A stretch of DNA of 64,000 nucleotides from Symsagittifera roscoffensis (taxonomy: Eukaryota > Xenacoelomorpha > Acoela > Convolutidae), in contig NC_087063.1 of the NCBI RefSeq assembly GCF_963678635.1, positions 30,330,599 to 30,394,598 of the forward strand, given 5' to 3'. The position numbers and the translations under genes are program-made. Of this stretch, positions 47,200-59,800 are shown piece after piece. The notes below the pieces were generated by a model, which did no database searches, had not been told where the DNA came from, and worked only from the letters and a program-made list of their open reading frames with translations. Position 1 is the stretch's first letter. Each line of letters begins with the position of its first letter.

Positions 47200-48408
47200 T
47201 ATATAGGTATGTAAGAAAGTATGTAAAAAAGTATCTTTACGAGTATCTAGGTAAGGTAAAAAATGAGTTAGCAGGTAACTAAGTAGGTATAGCTATATAA
47301 ATTAAAGTGAAGTTAAGTTAAATTAACTAGATAAAATAAAGAGAAGTAATTTTAAGTAAAATTAGGAAAGTAAGTATATAATTGTAAAAAGGCAAAGAAA
47401 CAAAGCATAAGTACAGTCAAGGACAGAAAATAAGAAAGCAAGTAGGTACGGAATTAATTGAAAAGAAATTAAAGTTATCTCAATTAAACTAGAATGAAGT
47501 AATGTTAAGAAAGTAAAGCAAAGTAAATTAAATGAAGCAAAACAAGGTGAAGTAATGTAAAGTGAAGATGAAGTAAAATAAAAATCAGGTAAAGTTAGTA
47601 AGTAAGTTTTTTGTGAGTTTTGGTAAATACATTAAAAATAAAATTAAGTAGAGTAAATTAAGATTAAGAAAGTTAAGTAAAGTAAAAATGAAAAGAAACA
47701 AAAGTATAATTAGGTAAGTATCAGAGTAACACTAAAGTCAAAGACCTAAGTTTGAGTGAAGTAAAGTAAAGAAGTTCAGTAAAAAAAACGAGCAAGTAGA
47801 TAAAAAATAAGATTAGATAAAATAGCCTAGACTTAATTAGATTTATGCAAAGTGAAGTTAAACAGGACGGTAAGTAAAAAAAGCTAGGTGGAAAATAAAT
47901 ATTTAAGCTAGTAAAAAAAGAAGTAAGTGATTAGGTAAGAAAGTAAGTAAATAAGTAAGTAAGAAAGTAAGAAAAAAAGTAAGTGAATAAGTATTTAAAG
48001 TAGTAATTAAGTAAGTCAGTAGTATGTAAGTCAGTAAGTAAAAAACAATTAAGTAAGTTAATAAAAAAGTAATATAATAATTAATTAAGTAAGTAAGTAA
48101 GTTAGTGAATGACTAAACGAAAAAAAAGGAAAGTAAGATAAAGTTAAGTAAACTAAAATGAAGTGCTGATAAAACAGAGTAAAGGTAAAGTAAATTACAT
48201 TAAAACACAGAAAACTTAACTAATAAAGAAGCAAACTAATAAAAAAAATGTAAAATGGGCATACTTGTATATATGTATGTAACAAAAGTGTAATTAAGTA
48301 TGGGAGCAAGTAAGGAAGTCAGTAAGCAAGTAAGTAAGTAAAAAAATAAGTAGATAAAAATTGGGCAAGTAATAAGTAAGTAATTCAGTAAGTAAGTAAG
48401 TGAATAAG

Positions 48409-48444
<36 letters not shown>

Positions 48445-49090
48445 CAGTGAGTGAGTATGTAAGTAAGCAAGTAAGTAGGTGACTAATTAACAAAGTGAGT
48501 AAGTGAGTTGGTAAAGTAAATGAAAGTAAAATGAAGTTAGGCAAGTAGAGTAAAGTAAAGCAAGAATGCAAAATGCAGTAAAAACATCAGAGTAAAGTTA
48601 ATTGGTGGTGATGAAGTCCTTTAAAAAAATCAGTGATTTAAGTAAAAGAAGTAAAATTAGGCAAAGTAAAGTAATGTATGCATGTTGTTTTGTCTGTCTG
48701 TTTGTATCCAACTATGGGTGTATGTTTGTATGCAAGTATGTAGAATTTATATATGTTAGTATGTAGGTAAAAAGTATGTTAGTGAGTTATTAATTAAGTA
48801 AGTATGAAATAAAGTATATTTAAGTTAAGTAAGGTAAAGTGAAGTAAAGTAAATTAAAATTAATTAATTAGAATGAAATAAAATAAAGATATTGAAGCAT
48901 GAAAGTAATCAGGTAATTTGAAAAAAAGCGCAAAGAAGTTGAATCAAAAGTATATAAAAAGTAAAAAATTAAATTTTAGGCAGAGTAATTGAGAAAGTAA
49001 CTGAACAAAAAAGAATAAGTAAAGGACAAGTGAGACAGAAAGTACGTAAGTAAAAATCAGTTAATAAAGGATAAACAGGCAAACAAAAAA
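47200..49090. repeat. Degenerate AGTA/GTAA tetranucleotide tract
   Basis: About 1.9 kb dominated by AAGTAAGTAAG words. The cleanest part is at 48409-48446 (about nine AAGT units). Purine-rich on the + strand, it lies next to the pyrimidine-rich CATC tract. The gap 46956-47199 between them is ordinary AT-rich sequence. Confidence 0.85.
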
Positions 49091-49379
49091 GTCAGCAAGT
49101 TTTCCTTCAAATACTGAGCGGCTCATTCGAACGCTATCCAAATTTTGAAACCGTTCTCAAGGCCATTAACTAAAAAAAGACTGCTGAAAAGTTTCTGATA
49201 GGTCTCCAAATTCCAAATATTATTCTGGCAGGGGGAGAAATAACTTTATGCGAGATCGATGGTTTGTAGACATATGGTGGTGTGCACAAGACAGAGCTTA
49301 AGACTGCCAGTGTTCAAAAGGTAACTGCATATTGTTCAGCCAAATTATTCAATGATGGACTTTTTTTCAAGTTACTGAG

Positions 49380-49760
49380 AAGACAGAAAACTATTCCCAG
49401 AAAGCCCAGAAAGCTGTTGTTATACTTATTGGGCAATGTATAAGATTACGTTAGACACTCCTGTCATTAAAGTATTTTTCCAAGGAACAGTTTTGATACC
49501 AATCAAGCCGTCATAAGGTTTCAACTTAATTAAAACGTCGCAAATAAATTTATAAGAACTAACAAAAACTGAAAAACAGCTGGAAAAAGTTTGATCGGTT
49601 AGAACTGTCATAATAAATTTGTTTTAAGGACATATATATTTCTTGAACTATTTCTAAATCAAACGGAGTAACTCGGTTTTTTTCCAACTCTTCTTCAACC
49701 TGCTAAATGTTACCCAGTGGAGATACAAGATAACTAGCAGATACTTCTAAAGTTGTCTAG
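49380..49760 (-). repeat. Right inverted terminal region of the Polinton
   Basis: The complement of this stretch aligns with 28990-29475: LKPYDGLIGI lines up with LRPYGGLIGI at both protein and DNA level, with an AACAACAGCTT landmark further in. It marks the right border of the Polinton. No 6-bp target duplication could be fixed, because the outermost ends are eroded. Confidence 0.6.
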
Positions 49761-50100
49761 TTATCAATATCTTCAGTACACCAAGTTACCTCTTATTTCT
49801 TTTGTTCATTTCAAAGTTTGACAAGTTCACCATTTGCTGTAACTTGCCCAGAAACGGCCGCCGCCTTTAGAGAGTGATTTCCTTTTACTGCCTTTTCACC
49901 ATAAAATATAGCACAAATTGGGGAAATAGTTTACTGCTGCCAACAATTAAGCTACGCTGCCAAAATTGCCGGCGAGTTTTTGTTTTATACCATAAAAGTC
50001 AATTCCCTTTTCACTTACAAATTTCAACTAGGTCGAAAGTTCATTTGCCCGAAACAAATATAAAAATTAATATGATTCATATAATTGACCAGAACCAATA
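49761..50100. other. Spacer between the Polinton and foldback copy 2
   Basis: About 340 bp with no gene or repeat recognised; a short open stretch (49874-50101) is likely chance. Confidence 0.5.
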
Positions 50101-50295
50101 GTTAGGACCCCAAAGCAAGATCCTAAGGGGGTCTTCTGCTTTTTGGGGGGAAAGTTTCTTTCATTTACACAATCCTAGGATGAAGGTCCTCCAAAAAACT
50201 AAAGACCCCTTTCCTAGGATTTTGCTTTACGTGAGGACCCCCCCTCCCCTTAGGAAGGACCCCCCTTAGGATCCGGGACACGATACAATACTAGT
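50101..50295. repeat. Palindromic foldback repeat, copy 2
   Basis: GATCCTAAGGGGGTC near 50118 is mirrored by GGACCCCCCTTAGGATC near 50263, with an inner AATCCTAGGA/TCCTAGGATT pair. The right three quarters match 44303-44503 almost base for base (shared CCTAGGATTTTGCTTTACG and GGATCCGGGACACGATACAA). It lies outside the right Polinton end. Confidence 0.7.
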
Positions 50296-50831
50296 TTCTT
50301 GATTTCTGGGTCTTGCTCTCAAAAATGACAGTTAATTGGCTTTTTCGAAGGTCGTGGTCGGCATCGGAACGTTCTGGGCTATTTGTATAGCTAGTTTTCT
50401 GTTTTTTTTACTGTAACTTTCTTACTCATTTGAAAAATCGGAGTTATTTGATATAACTCACAGCTAACCAAACAAGTCTTATGAGGTCAACTTTTCGTAC
50501 CTAAGTGGTTCGTGCAGGGATACTTTTTTGTTAATTTTGAGCTCTGTCGAATGCCACTTTTTTAACGCCATTTTGTGTAGATTTTGGAAAATGCCGACCA
50601 AAAATGCGTTTTTTGGCGTGCACTTCCTGAAATTAGTTAGAGGAAGTTTAAAGATTTGTCAGTCCGAAAATTCTGTCATATAATACTACTAAAATGGGAC
50701 CCTTTCGAAAAATTTGGCACCACTAAACTAGACGAGTTACTGTTTCTCATTCGCTTAAGGTTGACAATGATTTTCTAAGTCATGTGTCGATCAACTTTTG
50801 ATAAAAAAAAGTTTACCTTTTTTTGTTGTAG
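50296..50831. other. 3' end of the giant intron
   Basis: AT-rich with no element recognised, ending in a pyrimidine-rich tract and the acceptor TTGTAG at 50826-50831. Confidence 0.5.
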
Positions 50832-53800
50832 AAACAAGCTTTCAAAGAGCAGACCCAGCAAAAGTGTATCAAATGGATGCAAGTGTTCTAGTGAGCTATC
50901 TTCACCCCATATGTGATTTTGCAATCCTTGGAGTTACTCGCTGCTCTTTTGTCGATAAAGCACTCCACCTATTCAAGTCCGTTCCGATTCGTGATGTCCT
51001 GGAAAACTGGCGTCTTCTTGTTGGGGACGAAAAAAAAACTTTCAACACTAAATGTGAAGAAATTCTATGCATTCTTCGATACCTTCAAAAAGAACCATCA
51101 TTGCTGCAAGGTCACGTAATTGCCAAAGTATCGGAGGCTGCTACTAAATCGCCCTTATTTCCTTCGCAAGTAGAGGAACAATTCTGCTTTGCTTCGCAGC
51201 TGTGTCTAAATCAAAACCAACCAGTCTTTGAGGACACATTTTGTCGACTTAATTCTTATCTGTGCAAAAACGATGAAATATCTTATTTCCTTGAAAGGCT
51301 AGGCATAGTAAAAAACTTTGAACCGATTGATTTTAAAATATTCCTGGAAAATCGCAAGTTAATTAAAAACGAAATACAGGCGATACAAGTTAGAGATATT
51401 TTGGAGTTTTTGAGAAGCCGTAGAGAACAGGTTAGAAGATTGCCGGACGATAATGGCTTGTTTAGAGATGTTGACGAGTTGTGCTTGAATGATTTCAAGC
51501 TGAGTGAGTCATTGACGGAAATGAGTCCTTTGCACTGCCACCGATTCATCCCACACGACTTGGCTCGCTTCTTTGGAGTGAAGACAAAGCGAAGCATGCT
51601 AGAGTCTATGAGCAGTGATCCCTCGTTCGAAACCTTCTCACAGAAAGAAGATCTGTGCAACCGACTCTACCGAATCACCACCAATTACTCGAACCCCATG
51701 GATATCTTCAAGGAGCTCATCCAAAATGCAGACGATGCACGTGCCTCAGAAATTCAATTCATCCTAGATCAGAGAAATCTTCCAAAGCAGCGGGTGATAA
51801 ACGATAACTGGGAGAAGCTCCTCGAACCTGCTTTGCTAGTGTTTAATGACGCGTTCTTCACAAGTGAGGACATCAAGGGAATCAAGGACCTCGGCAAGGG
51901 TTCCAAAGGTGATGATGTTGACAAAATTGGTCAATTCGGAGTTGGTTTCAACTGTGTATTCAGCATCACAGACCATCCTTGTTTTCTGACTCAAGTAGAC
52001 GGAGTCGGGCCTGGAAACATGTGCCTTCTGGACCCCAGTTGCCAAATAACACCCGATCAAGGAAAGAAAATCAACATCAACGAAGATCTGTTCACGAATT
52101 TCCCTGATTCATTTGGATGTTTTTTTGCTGAAAACCGGAAATTGGACGGCAGAAAAGGCAAGACCATGTTTAGACTACCTCTGAGACGCAAGGAATCTAG
52201 TTTAGGCAAAACGGCTTCAAATTTTTCTGAGATGTCTGAAAAATTGGAGCAACTAGCTGAAAAATTGCCCGAGTATCTTCTATTTTTACCGAATATCAAA
52301 ACAATCCGAATTCTTCGAACTAACACCTGTGGAGACTTGACAGAAATTGCCGCGTTTTCGAAAAAGACAGAGAAAAGAACTGCGGAAGTATCAAAAGTTC
52401 AAATCAACTCAATTTCAAATCGATCGCAAAAAGTATGCGAGTGGCTTCTAAGCGAGCGGAAAGATTCATCCCAACAGATTCCCGATCTCATTCGCAGACT
52501 TTTTAGCCGCGGTTTGCATTTAAAAGAACATGGCTCCGTGGCATTCCCTTTGTATTTGGCTGACAGCCTGAAGACTACATTTCCTAGCGTTTATTGCTAT
52601 CTTCCGATAGAGGCGGCCCTCCTGAGGAACGAGAGTGTTCGGGTCCCTGTAGTGGTCAATGGACAATTCTTCCTGGATGAGTCCAGACGCATGCTCAGTC
52701 TCCAGCCTCGGGAGCCAAAAGGTGCCTGGAACATACATGTACTGCAGCACATTGTAGGACCTGCTTATGGCACACTAATCAGGTATTTCATATCGACTCT
52801 CAAAACGCAAATCGCCCCAAATGATTCAATTGAGTACTTTTTATCGATGTTGCCTAAATTGCACTCATCATATCAGCTATCGTCAAAGAGTATGGAGTCA
52901 AATTTGGGGTACCATATCTCATTGGGAATGATGCGCTATAATGCTGACTACGCATGGATTCCGAGAGTAAGCACTGAAAAAAAGATTGTTGATTTAATGA
53001 ATACTTCTTCGATTCTAAACTTGGATATTCAGAAGAACAAAGATCTCGTTCTATACAAGATCTCTTCGGCCCTAGATATCCCTCTAACTCAAATCGGACC
53101 CGAATACATCAAATGGTGGGCCCACGTTGGTATCAATGTAACACCATTGAGTCCCAGTAACGTAATTCTGAAACTGGCTGATTTAAATTTTGACCGGATC
53201 AAAATTGAAGCAACTGCATTTGAGAATTCCTCCAACTTGGTAACTTTTCTAAAGTGGGGCGAAAAAGAATTGAACGAGCACTCAAATCCAAACAGTCTGC
53301 CCATATTTCTGTCTGCCAATGGAATACTTCAAAGAAATACTGCTAATAAACTCTTCAGTAGCGCCCTGTCAATCGCAGAAATTTTCCCTCGACTCCGAGA
53401 CCGAATTTTGGACGATGACGTAGACAGATGCCTGCGCTCTCTGAAAATAGCATGCAATTTGAGAGTTAGCGAGTTTTTTGTTTTCATGAAAGAAAATTTT
53501 GGGCAACTATGTCACGACAAACCAGTGTATTGGAGCAAAATCAAAGGAGAAATAAGTATATTTTGGGTGCGGTTGGTTTGGGATTTCCTGGCGCACCACC
53601 AAAAAGAAGTATTGGAAAAATTCAGAGTCCCCTTGGAGAAAATGTCTCTCCTTCTTTGCCTTGACAGTAGAAGCGTTTTGGTGTTGTTGCCTGCTTCAAT
53701 CTCCGCAGATTACGTGTTTGCATCTTTCCAGACAATAATTATCGGCACAGTTTCAATAAATCCTAAAAACTATTCCAGTTTCTATCGAATCTCTGAAGAG

Positions 53801-56800
53801 CTGAATCAATCTGGAACCCAAGGGGAAGTATTTAAAACAAAGTTCATAATGCCTTCAGTTCTAACTGTGGAGCGCCATCTGCATATTCTAAATGCTATAA
53901 ACAAGGAAAACCAATTTGATAAATTTTCAAAAACTCAAAGAAAACAACTTTACTCGTATTTTCGAGACTCTTTCTGCAACAAACCGTCAATTTTCTCAGC
54001 CAATGAACTAGAAAAGCTACAAAATTTACCAATTTTTTCTTTTGTAAATTCCACCGCCGGATGTCTGCCGTTGTCAGCCTTCAGCTCCGTAGTTTCAATG
54101 TCGCCCAATATACCGCTAGATGGTCTAACCCTAACTGATAACGAAACCAATCGTATGTTTGTGTTCCGAGAAGATCAAGAAGCGATCCCTCGAGGCGCTC
54201 AATTCCAGCAAAAGCTTGGGATTGAATCAAAATCAGATGCTGAACTGTATTCCATTTTCATCCCAAAATTCTTTCCCCGAATGAATAAAAGCGAAATGAA
54301 AACACACTTTCAGTATTTGGAAAGCAAACTTTTTAACATGAAGGAAGCTGACCGGAACTCGCTGAAAGACCTGCTGCAGAAAACGGAATTTGTTACCGAC
54401 GAATATGGTAATAAATTAGCTCTTGCAAACGTCTTCCAGATTGAACTTCGATCAATTATCGGATATTCAATCCCGATTTCCGATTTTGCCGCAGTTGGAA
54501 TCGTTCAAAATGGATACGTGGATAAATTGGTAGGAGCCTATAAATTCCCTCCAGTTTCCAAAATTGTTTCGAACTGGAAATTGCTAACAGAAGATTCCTC
54601 AAAAAATTTTGACCTTAAATGCTTCGAAATTTGCGAAATTGTTAATTATCTGGTGGCCAGAAATTTAGATATGGGTGCGAATGAAGAAGTTGCGGATGCA
54701 TTGAAGCAGCAAAATTTGCTTCCTGCTAACGACGTGAACCAATTCTGCAGTAGTTCTTCAATTTGCTTGAACGAAAATGCTCCAGTTTATAAAGGACATC
54801 TTTATCGAGTGAACTCCCTGGTTACAAAGGGAGTTCAAAACTTGGAAAAGAAACAATTTCTCAGAAAGTGTGAAGTAGTTGACAGTTTTGCGCCATCTAA
54901 GTACTCGGAAATAATTAATAGCATCCAGACGGTCGAACGGCCTGAACAAATTAAACAAATGGTGTCTATTTTGTGGTTTATTTGTAAAGATCATGTGGAT
55001 GTAAGGCAACTTCCCGACAGTTGCTCAGTAATGAGACCAATAGATGAACTCTGTTTAAACGACTTCGAGTTGAGTTCGAATGCCTTGGAAGATAGCTTGA
55101 ATTTTTGCCACGAGGAATTGCCGCATAAGTTGTGCAAAATGCTGGGAGTGAAGACCAAACGAAGCAAATTGAAAGAGATGAATATTGAGGTCAGTTTTGA
55201 GCCGTTTGTCCAGCGGGAGGATATCAATAAGCGACTGGCAAGGATAGCAGAAAGCTACTCGAACCCCATGGATATCTTCAAAGAGCTGATCCAAAATGCA
55301 GACGACGCTCAGGCCACCCAAGTTCACTTCATTCTAGACCAAAGAATACTGCCCACCAAACATGTCATAGACCGTGGGTTCGAAAAACTGTTGGAGCCTG
55401 CGCTGCTTGTGTTCAATAATGCGCCATTCAAGTCATCCGATATCGAAGGCATTCAACGTGTAGGCTGCGGGTCAAAGGGAGACGACATTGAGAAAATCGG
55501 ACAGTTCGGAGTAGGATTCAACTGTGTGTACAGCCTAACAGATTCTCCTTGCTTTCTGACACAGGTGGACGGAAAAGGAACGGGAAGCCTGCTTTTACTC
55601 GACCCCTTGTGCATAGTTAACAAAACGGGTGGCTGTAAAATTCACATGCGTGAAAGTTTTGTGAAAACGTTTAAAGACAGCTTCAATTGTTTTTTGAGAG
55701 ACAAAGAAGGGCTTGACGCTACCAAAGAAGGATCGATGTTCAGGTTTCCGTTGAGAATAAAAAAATCAAATTTGGGCAAGGAGGCGCCAAAAATGGTTGA
55801 TATGGAGACAAAATTGATCGAATTTTCGTCCAAGATTTCAGAATACCTCCTCTTTTTAAATTACATCACGTCAATCGAAGTATCAATACTTGCAGAAAAA
55901 GGAATAATGAAATGCATTGGAAACTTTTCGAAAAAAATTGCCAGGGATAACAAAACCACACTGGAAGAGTTTAGGTCTCATATGAAGCAGTTCCTATCAG
56001 TCAATTCTCACACAGAGAAGGCAAAACTCAATATTATGTACAATATTGACATCATGAACGACACACGGAGCAAATTAGTTTCAAGGTGGATAGTTTCTGA
56101 GCAATTGGGGTCGGAACGCGCAGTTCCTGACATCATTCGTAAGAACACTGCAGGAAAATACAAGGTTAAAGAACATGCTTCAGTCGCATTCCCCGTATAC
56201 CTGGATGACTCTTTGAAGGGCACAGTTCCTAGCGTTTATTGCTATCTTCCGATAGAGGCGGCCTCAGCCCTCCTGAGGAACGAGAGTGTTCGGGTTCCTG
56301 TAGTGGTCAATGGACAATTCTTCCTGGATGAGTCCAGACGCATGCTCAGTCTCGAGCCTCGGGACCCAAAAAGTGCCTGGAACATACATGTACTGCAGCA
56401 CATAGTAGGACCTGCTTATGCTAAAATTGTGTTGCACTTCGTTCTTACATTGACTGAAGATGGAAGTGCGTTTCAACTGAATGAATTTTTGCAAAAATTT
56501 CCTAATTGTAGAGATGATACTTCAACACTTAGTTATACAGAAAGCATGACCTCATTTGTAACTACTGGTTTCCTAGACGAAATGAACAAAAACACTTGGG
56601 TTCCTTGTGTTAATTTTGATGGAAAACTCCAAGAATTTCAATCAATAAATTATGTTAAAAATTTTACAAATGTTGCAGCAGAATATCAAAAATGTTCGTT
56701 ATACCAGATAACGAAAAACTTGGGTTTGAAACTAACGCAAATTCCTCCAAGCTACACACATGCTTGGAGCTGCTATGGCACATCAATATTAAAACTGAAA

Positions 56801-59800
56801 CCCGATGACTTAATTCATTTGCTCCGGCAGATTCCGAATAATTGCAGTAAAATTGAAGAATCAGTGTTTGAGAGCGTGAACAACCTTGTCATATTCCTAA
56901 GCTGGAGCTCAAAAACACTGCGTGAATTAGAATCTGCTGATGATCTACCCATTTTTTTGACAGCGGACAAAATTTTGCGTAAAAACTTAGATGTTCAATT
57001 GTACAGTAGCGCACTGAGCGTCGCGCAAATCTTCCCGCAACTCAAAGAACGAATTGTGCATCATGAAATTGATGGCCAACTGAAAAACCTCAAACTCACT
57101 GTTGAGATGAGTTTGAATGATTTTCTTACTCATTTGAAATCTCATTACAACGAATATTGCAGCGGAGGTGTGATTGAGGTTAATCAAGCTGATTTATTTC
57201 ATACATCGAGATGGATAGAACTTGTGTGGAAATTTCTCGACACGTGCGTTGAGCCACATGAAATACAAAACGATAGTACATTTAGCGAATTGTCACTTTT
57301 GCAATGCAATGACAAACATCAAACCTTTTTTCTGCGGCCCATTTCTAGGGGCAAAATTGATACTTTTGTGACGTTTCCTTCCCTGCATATTGGTTCAGTT
57401 GAAGTACTTGCTGAAAAATACAGCGGAATTTTCGAGCTCGTTTCCACTTCGAAGCAGAGCTACATCCAACTAATTGCATCAGCTGTTCTCTCTAAAATTT
57501 TGACAGTGAAACAACAAATCATGATACTTCATATCATTAAAGATGAATTTGACTTCAAGGATTCTGAATCACTACAGTTGTATGACCACTTCAGAAACTC
57601 ATTCGAGAATAATACTCGGTGCATTGATCAAGAATCTTTCATCGAGCTCAGACAACTTCCAATTTTTGCCCTAATTTTTGGTGAAATTGACCGTTTGCTT
57701 GGTCCCCAGGTGTACTCAATTCCACGAGAGGTTCCTAAAAACGGACTGTTATTGTCAAGGTCAGTGGGTTATAAGTATGTTCACCAAGAAAACAAACCTC
57801 TCCATATAGAATTCCAGAAAAAGCTCGGAATAGTTCGATTGACCACAACCCAGATGTACGTGGAAATGTTAATTCCTATCATGTTTGAAAAGTTCGAATT
57901 TAGAGATTTGGAAGTCCATTTGGAATTTCTCTCCAGCATTCACAGCAATCTGCCCTTCGAAGAGCGTCGAGTACTAATAAGTTCCTTACAGGATTGCCAT
58001 TTCATCAATCACAAAGACGACATCAAACAGAAACCCGAAAGCTTTTTTGATCCCAATAGTGATTTATTCCGTGATTTCAAAAGATCCGAGCTCTTGCCGA
58101 TCAAGTTTTTGAGATTCAGACCATTATTATTAAAATGTGGGGTGAAAAAATTAACGAAAAATTATTTTTGGCAATTCGTCTCGCTCTATAGCGCCCAAAC
58201 AGACTGTGAAAACAGCTTCACAGTATTTTGTCATTTCTTAGAAGCTTTCAAAGCTCTCAAGTTAACCTCAGACGATTTCGATGCTATTGGACGTCTGGCC
58301 ATTTTTGAAACGGAGAAACACGGATACTGCACATTAAGCCAAGTATTCATCCACTGCCACAAGGTTTTGGTTGAGTTCATTGAACCAGTTTTGACTTCAA
58401 AAACGAGTGATATCCTGCTGCAAAATATAAATTTTCAGTGGTTGTGGAACTCTGGATGTCAAAAGAAACCAACAGCAGATGTTGTTTTGAAAAACTTGGA
58501 AAAGTTAATTCAAGTAAAAGCTCCACAGGACCAAAAAATATTGACATGCTTCGGCTTCATTGCTAAAGAAGCTTCAAGCGGCAGTCAAATGGACAGAAAC
58601 ATTCTTGAAAGACTGTCTTGCATTCCATGTGTTAGGAGTGCCAATGGCAGACTCCTCCCTCCTCGTCAAATCTGTAAATCTTTTGCATGTATTCTGCACA
58701 AATCTGTTGGCAATGAAGTGAGTACTGTTCAAAATCATTGTGAGTTAGAAGCTTACGTAAATGAACCATCGAATGAGTTCTTAGCAATATGGGACCATCT
58801 TAGCATTCTGGGTGCCTCGAAGTTTATAACACTTCAGCAAATTGTCTTCGCAATCGATCAATTTCACGGGGAAATAATGACCGAGATAGTTTGGACTGGA
58901 AACCCCAACTCCAAACAACGCTTCCGTCGACTTAACCAACACTTGAAATCATTTATTTCGACTGAAGTCAATGAACTGTCAAGTTTGAGCATCGAATGTC
59001 CGATCTACCTAATGACAAAAGACGAAAAACTAGTTGACATACGTGACGCTATCGCTATAGACGATCAAAAGTTGTATGACGAACTGAGACGGAATTCGAC
59101 TTCAACGGGAACCGTCAGTGGCATTGACAGCGACTGTTCGGGATACTTGCTAGATGCCCAAACCATCCACGATGATTTTTCTGATTACATTTACTATTTG
59201 AAATTTTTGCCTAAAGCCCTACGGCCTCAGTTTTTCTCCGATATTTGCCGAGTTGAACTCGACGAAACTACATTGAGCGAAGCAAATTCTGCAGCCGACG
59301 AGTTCAAATTGGAGCGAATCATGATTAAGCTCAGAAATGACTCTTTCATTGAGAAGTTAGCTCACGTTTTGCAACATAAAGACAAAATGGTGGATGAAGA
59401 CGGCTTTCATCGTTACCCAAAACGCTTAAGAATCGAGCCTTTTTCAACAAAGTGCTTAGAATACTTAAAACAAACCAAATTGTACCCTGTAAAAAAGCTG
59501 TTCTCTCGATACACAATCAACAAGAGGGGTGGCAAAATAAGCGATTTGTTTGTAAGGGATTTTCAATGCCGAGAAAACCCTAATCTGGAGATATTTTTCC
59601 AATTTTGGGACAACGTGAACACTGATTCTTATGAAAATGAACAAAAAAAGAACAACCTCCTCCAGAAAATAACACGAACCTTGTTTAATTGTCATAAGCT
59701 CAATTTGTCCAGCAATTTAGACACGTCGGTTATTAATTTTCTGACTGAATTTTTGTTCTTCAGTCAAAGTGAAGCAGAAGAAGATGCTTTGATGCAGAAG

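Larger units (their letters stand above)
28860..49760 (+). mobile_element. Polinton (Maverick) DNA element, fossil, about 21 kb
   Basis: The element is bounded by diverged inverted repeats: about 28990-29475 on the + strand matches about 49760-49380 on the - strand (landmarks: the AGCAGGTTG(G/A)AG block, TCTAACCGA, AATTAAGTTGA(G/A)ACC, GGCTTGATTGGTAT and AACAACAGCTT). Between them lie the usual Polinton parts: packaging ATPase, conserved small protein, retroviral-type integrase, minor and major capsid proteins, adenovirus-type protease and protein-primed DNA polymerase B. It is broken, with well over ten breaks. The arms are only roughly 65-70% identical by eye, so it is old. Later repeats have inserted or expanded in it. 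Confidence 0.85.
11629..50831 (+). other. Predicted 39.2-kb intron of the sacsin-type gene
   Basis: The donor GTTAGT at 11629 and the acceptor TTTACCTTTTTTTGTTGTAG ending at 50831 are in the same phase: exon 1 ends with one base (G) and the next exon starts at the second codon position (AA), giving GAA. Everything between is repeats and mobile elements: hAT-type fragments, a tandem duplication, a Ty3/gypsy fossil, a Polinton fossil, satellites and a foldback repeat. No further sacsin-like coding was recognised inside it. The phase match is supportive but could arise by chance one time in three. Confidence 0.65.

Noticed and set aside
48236-48571. A 111-codon Leu/Thr-rich frame on the - strand that looks like a membrane protein
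   Set aside because: It is a translation of the AGTA repeat (LLTYLLTYLLT pattern).
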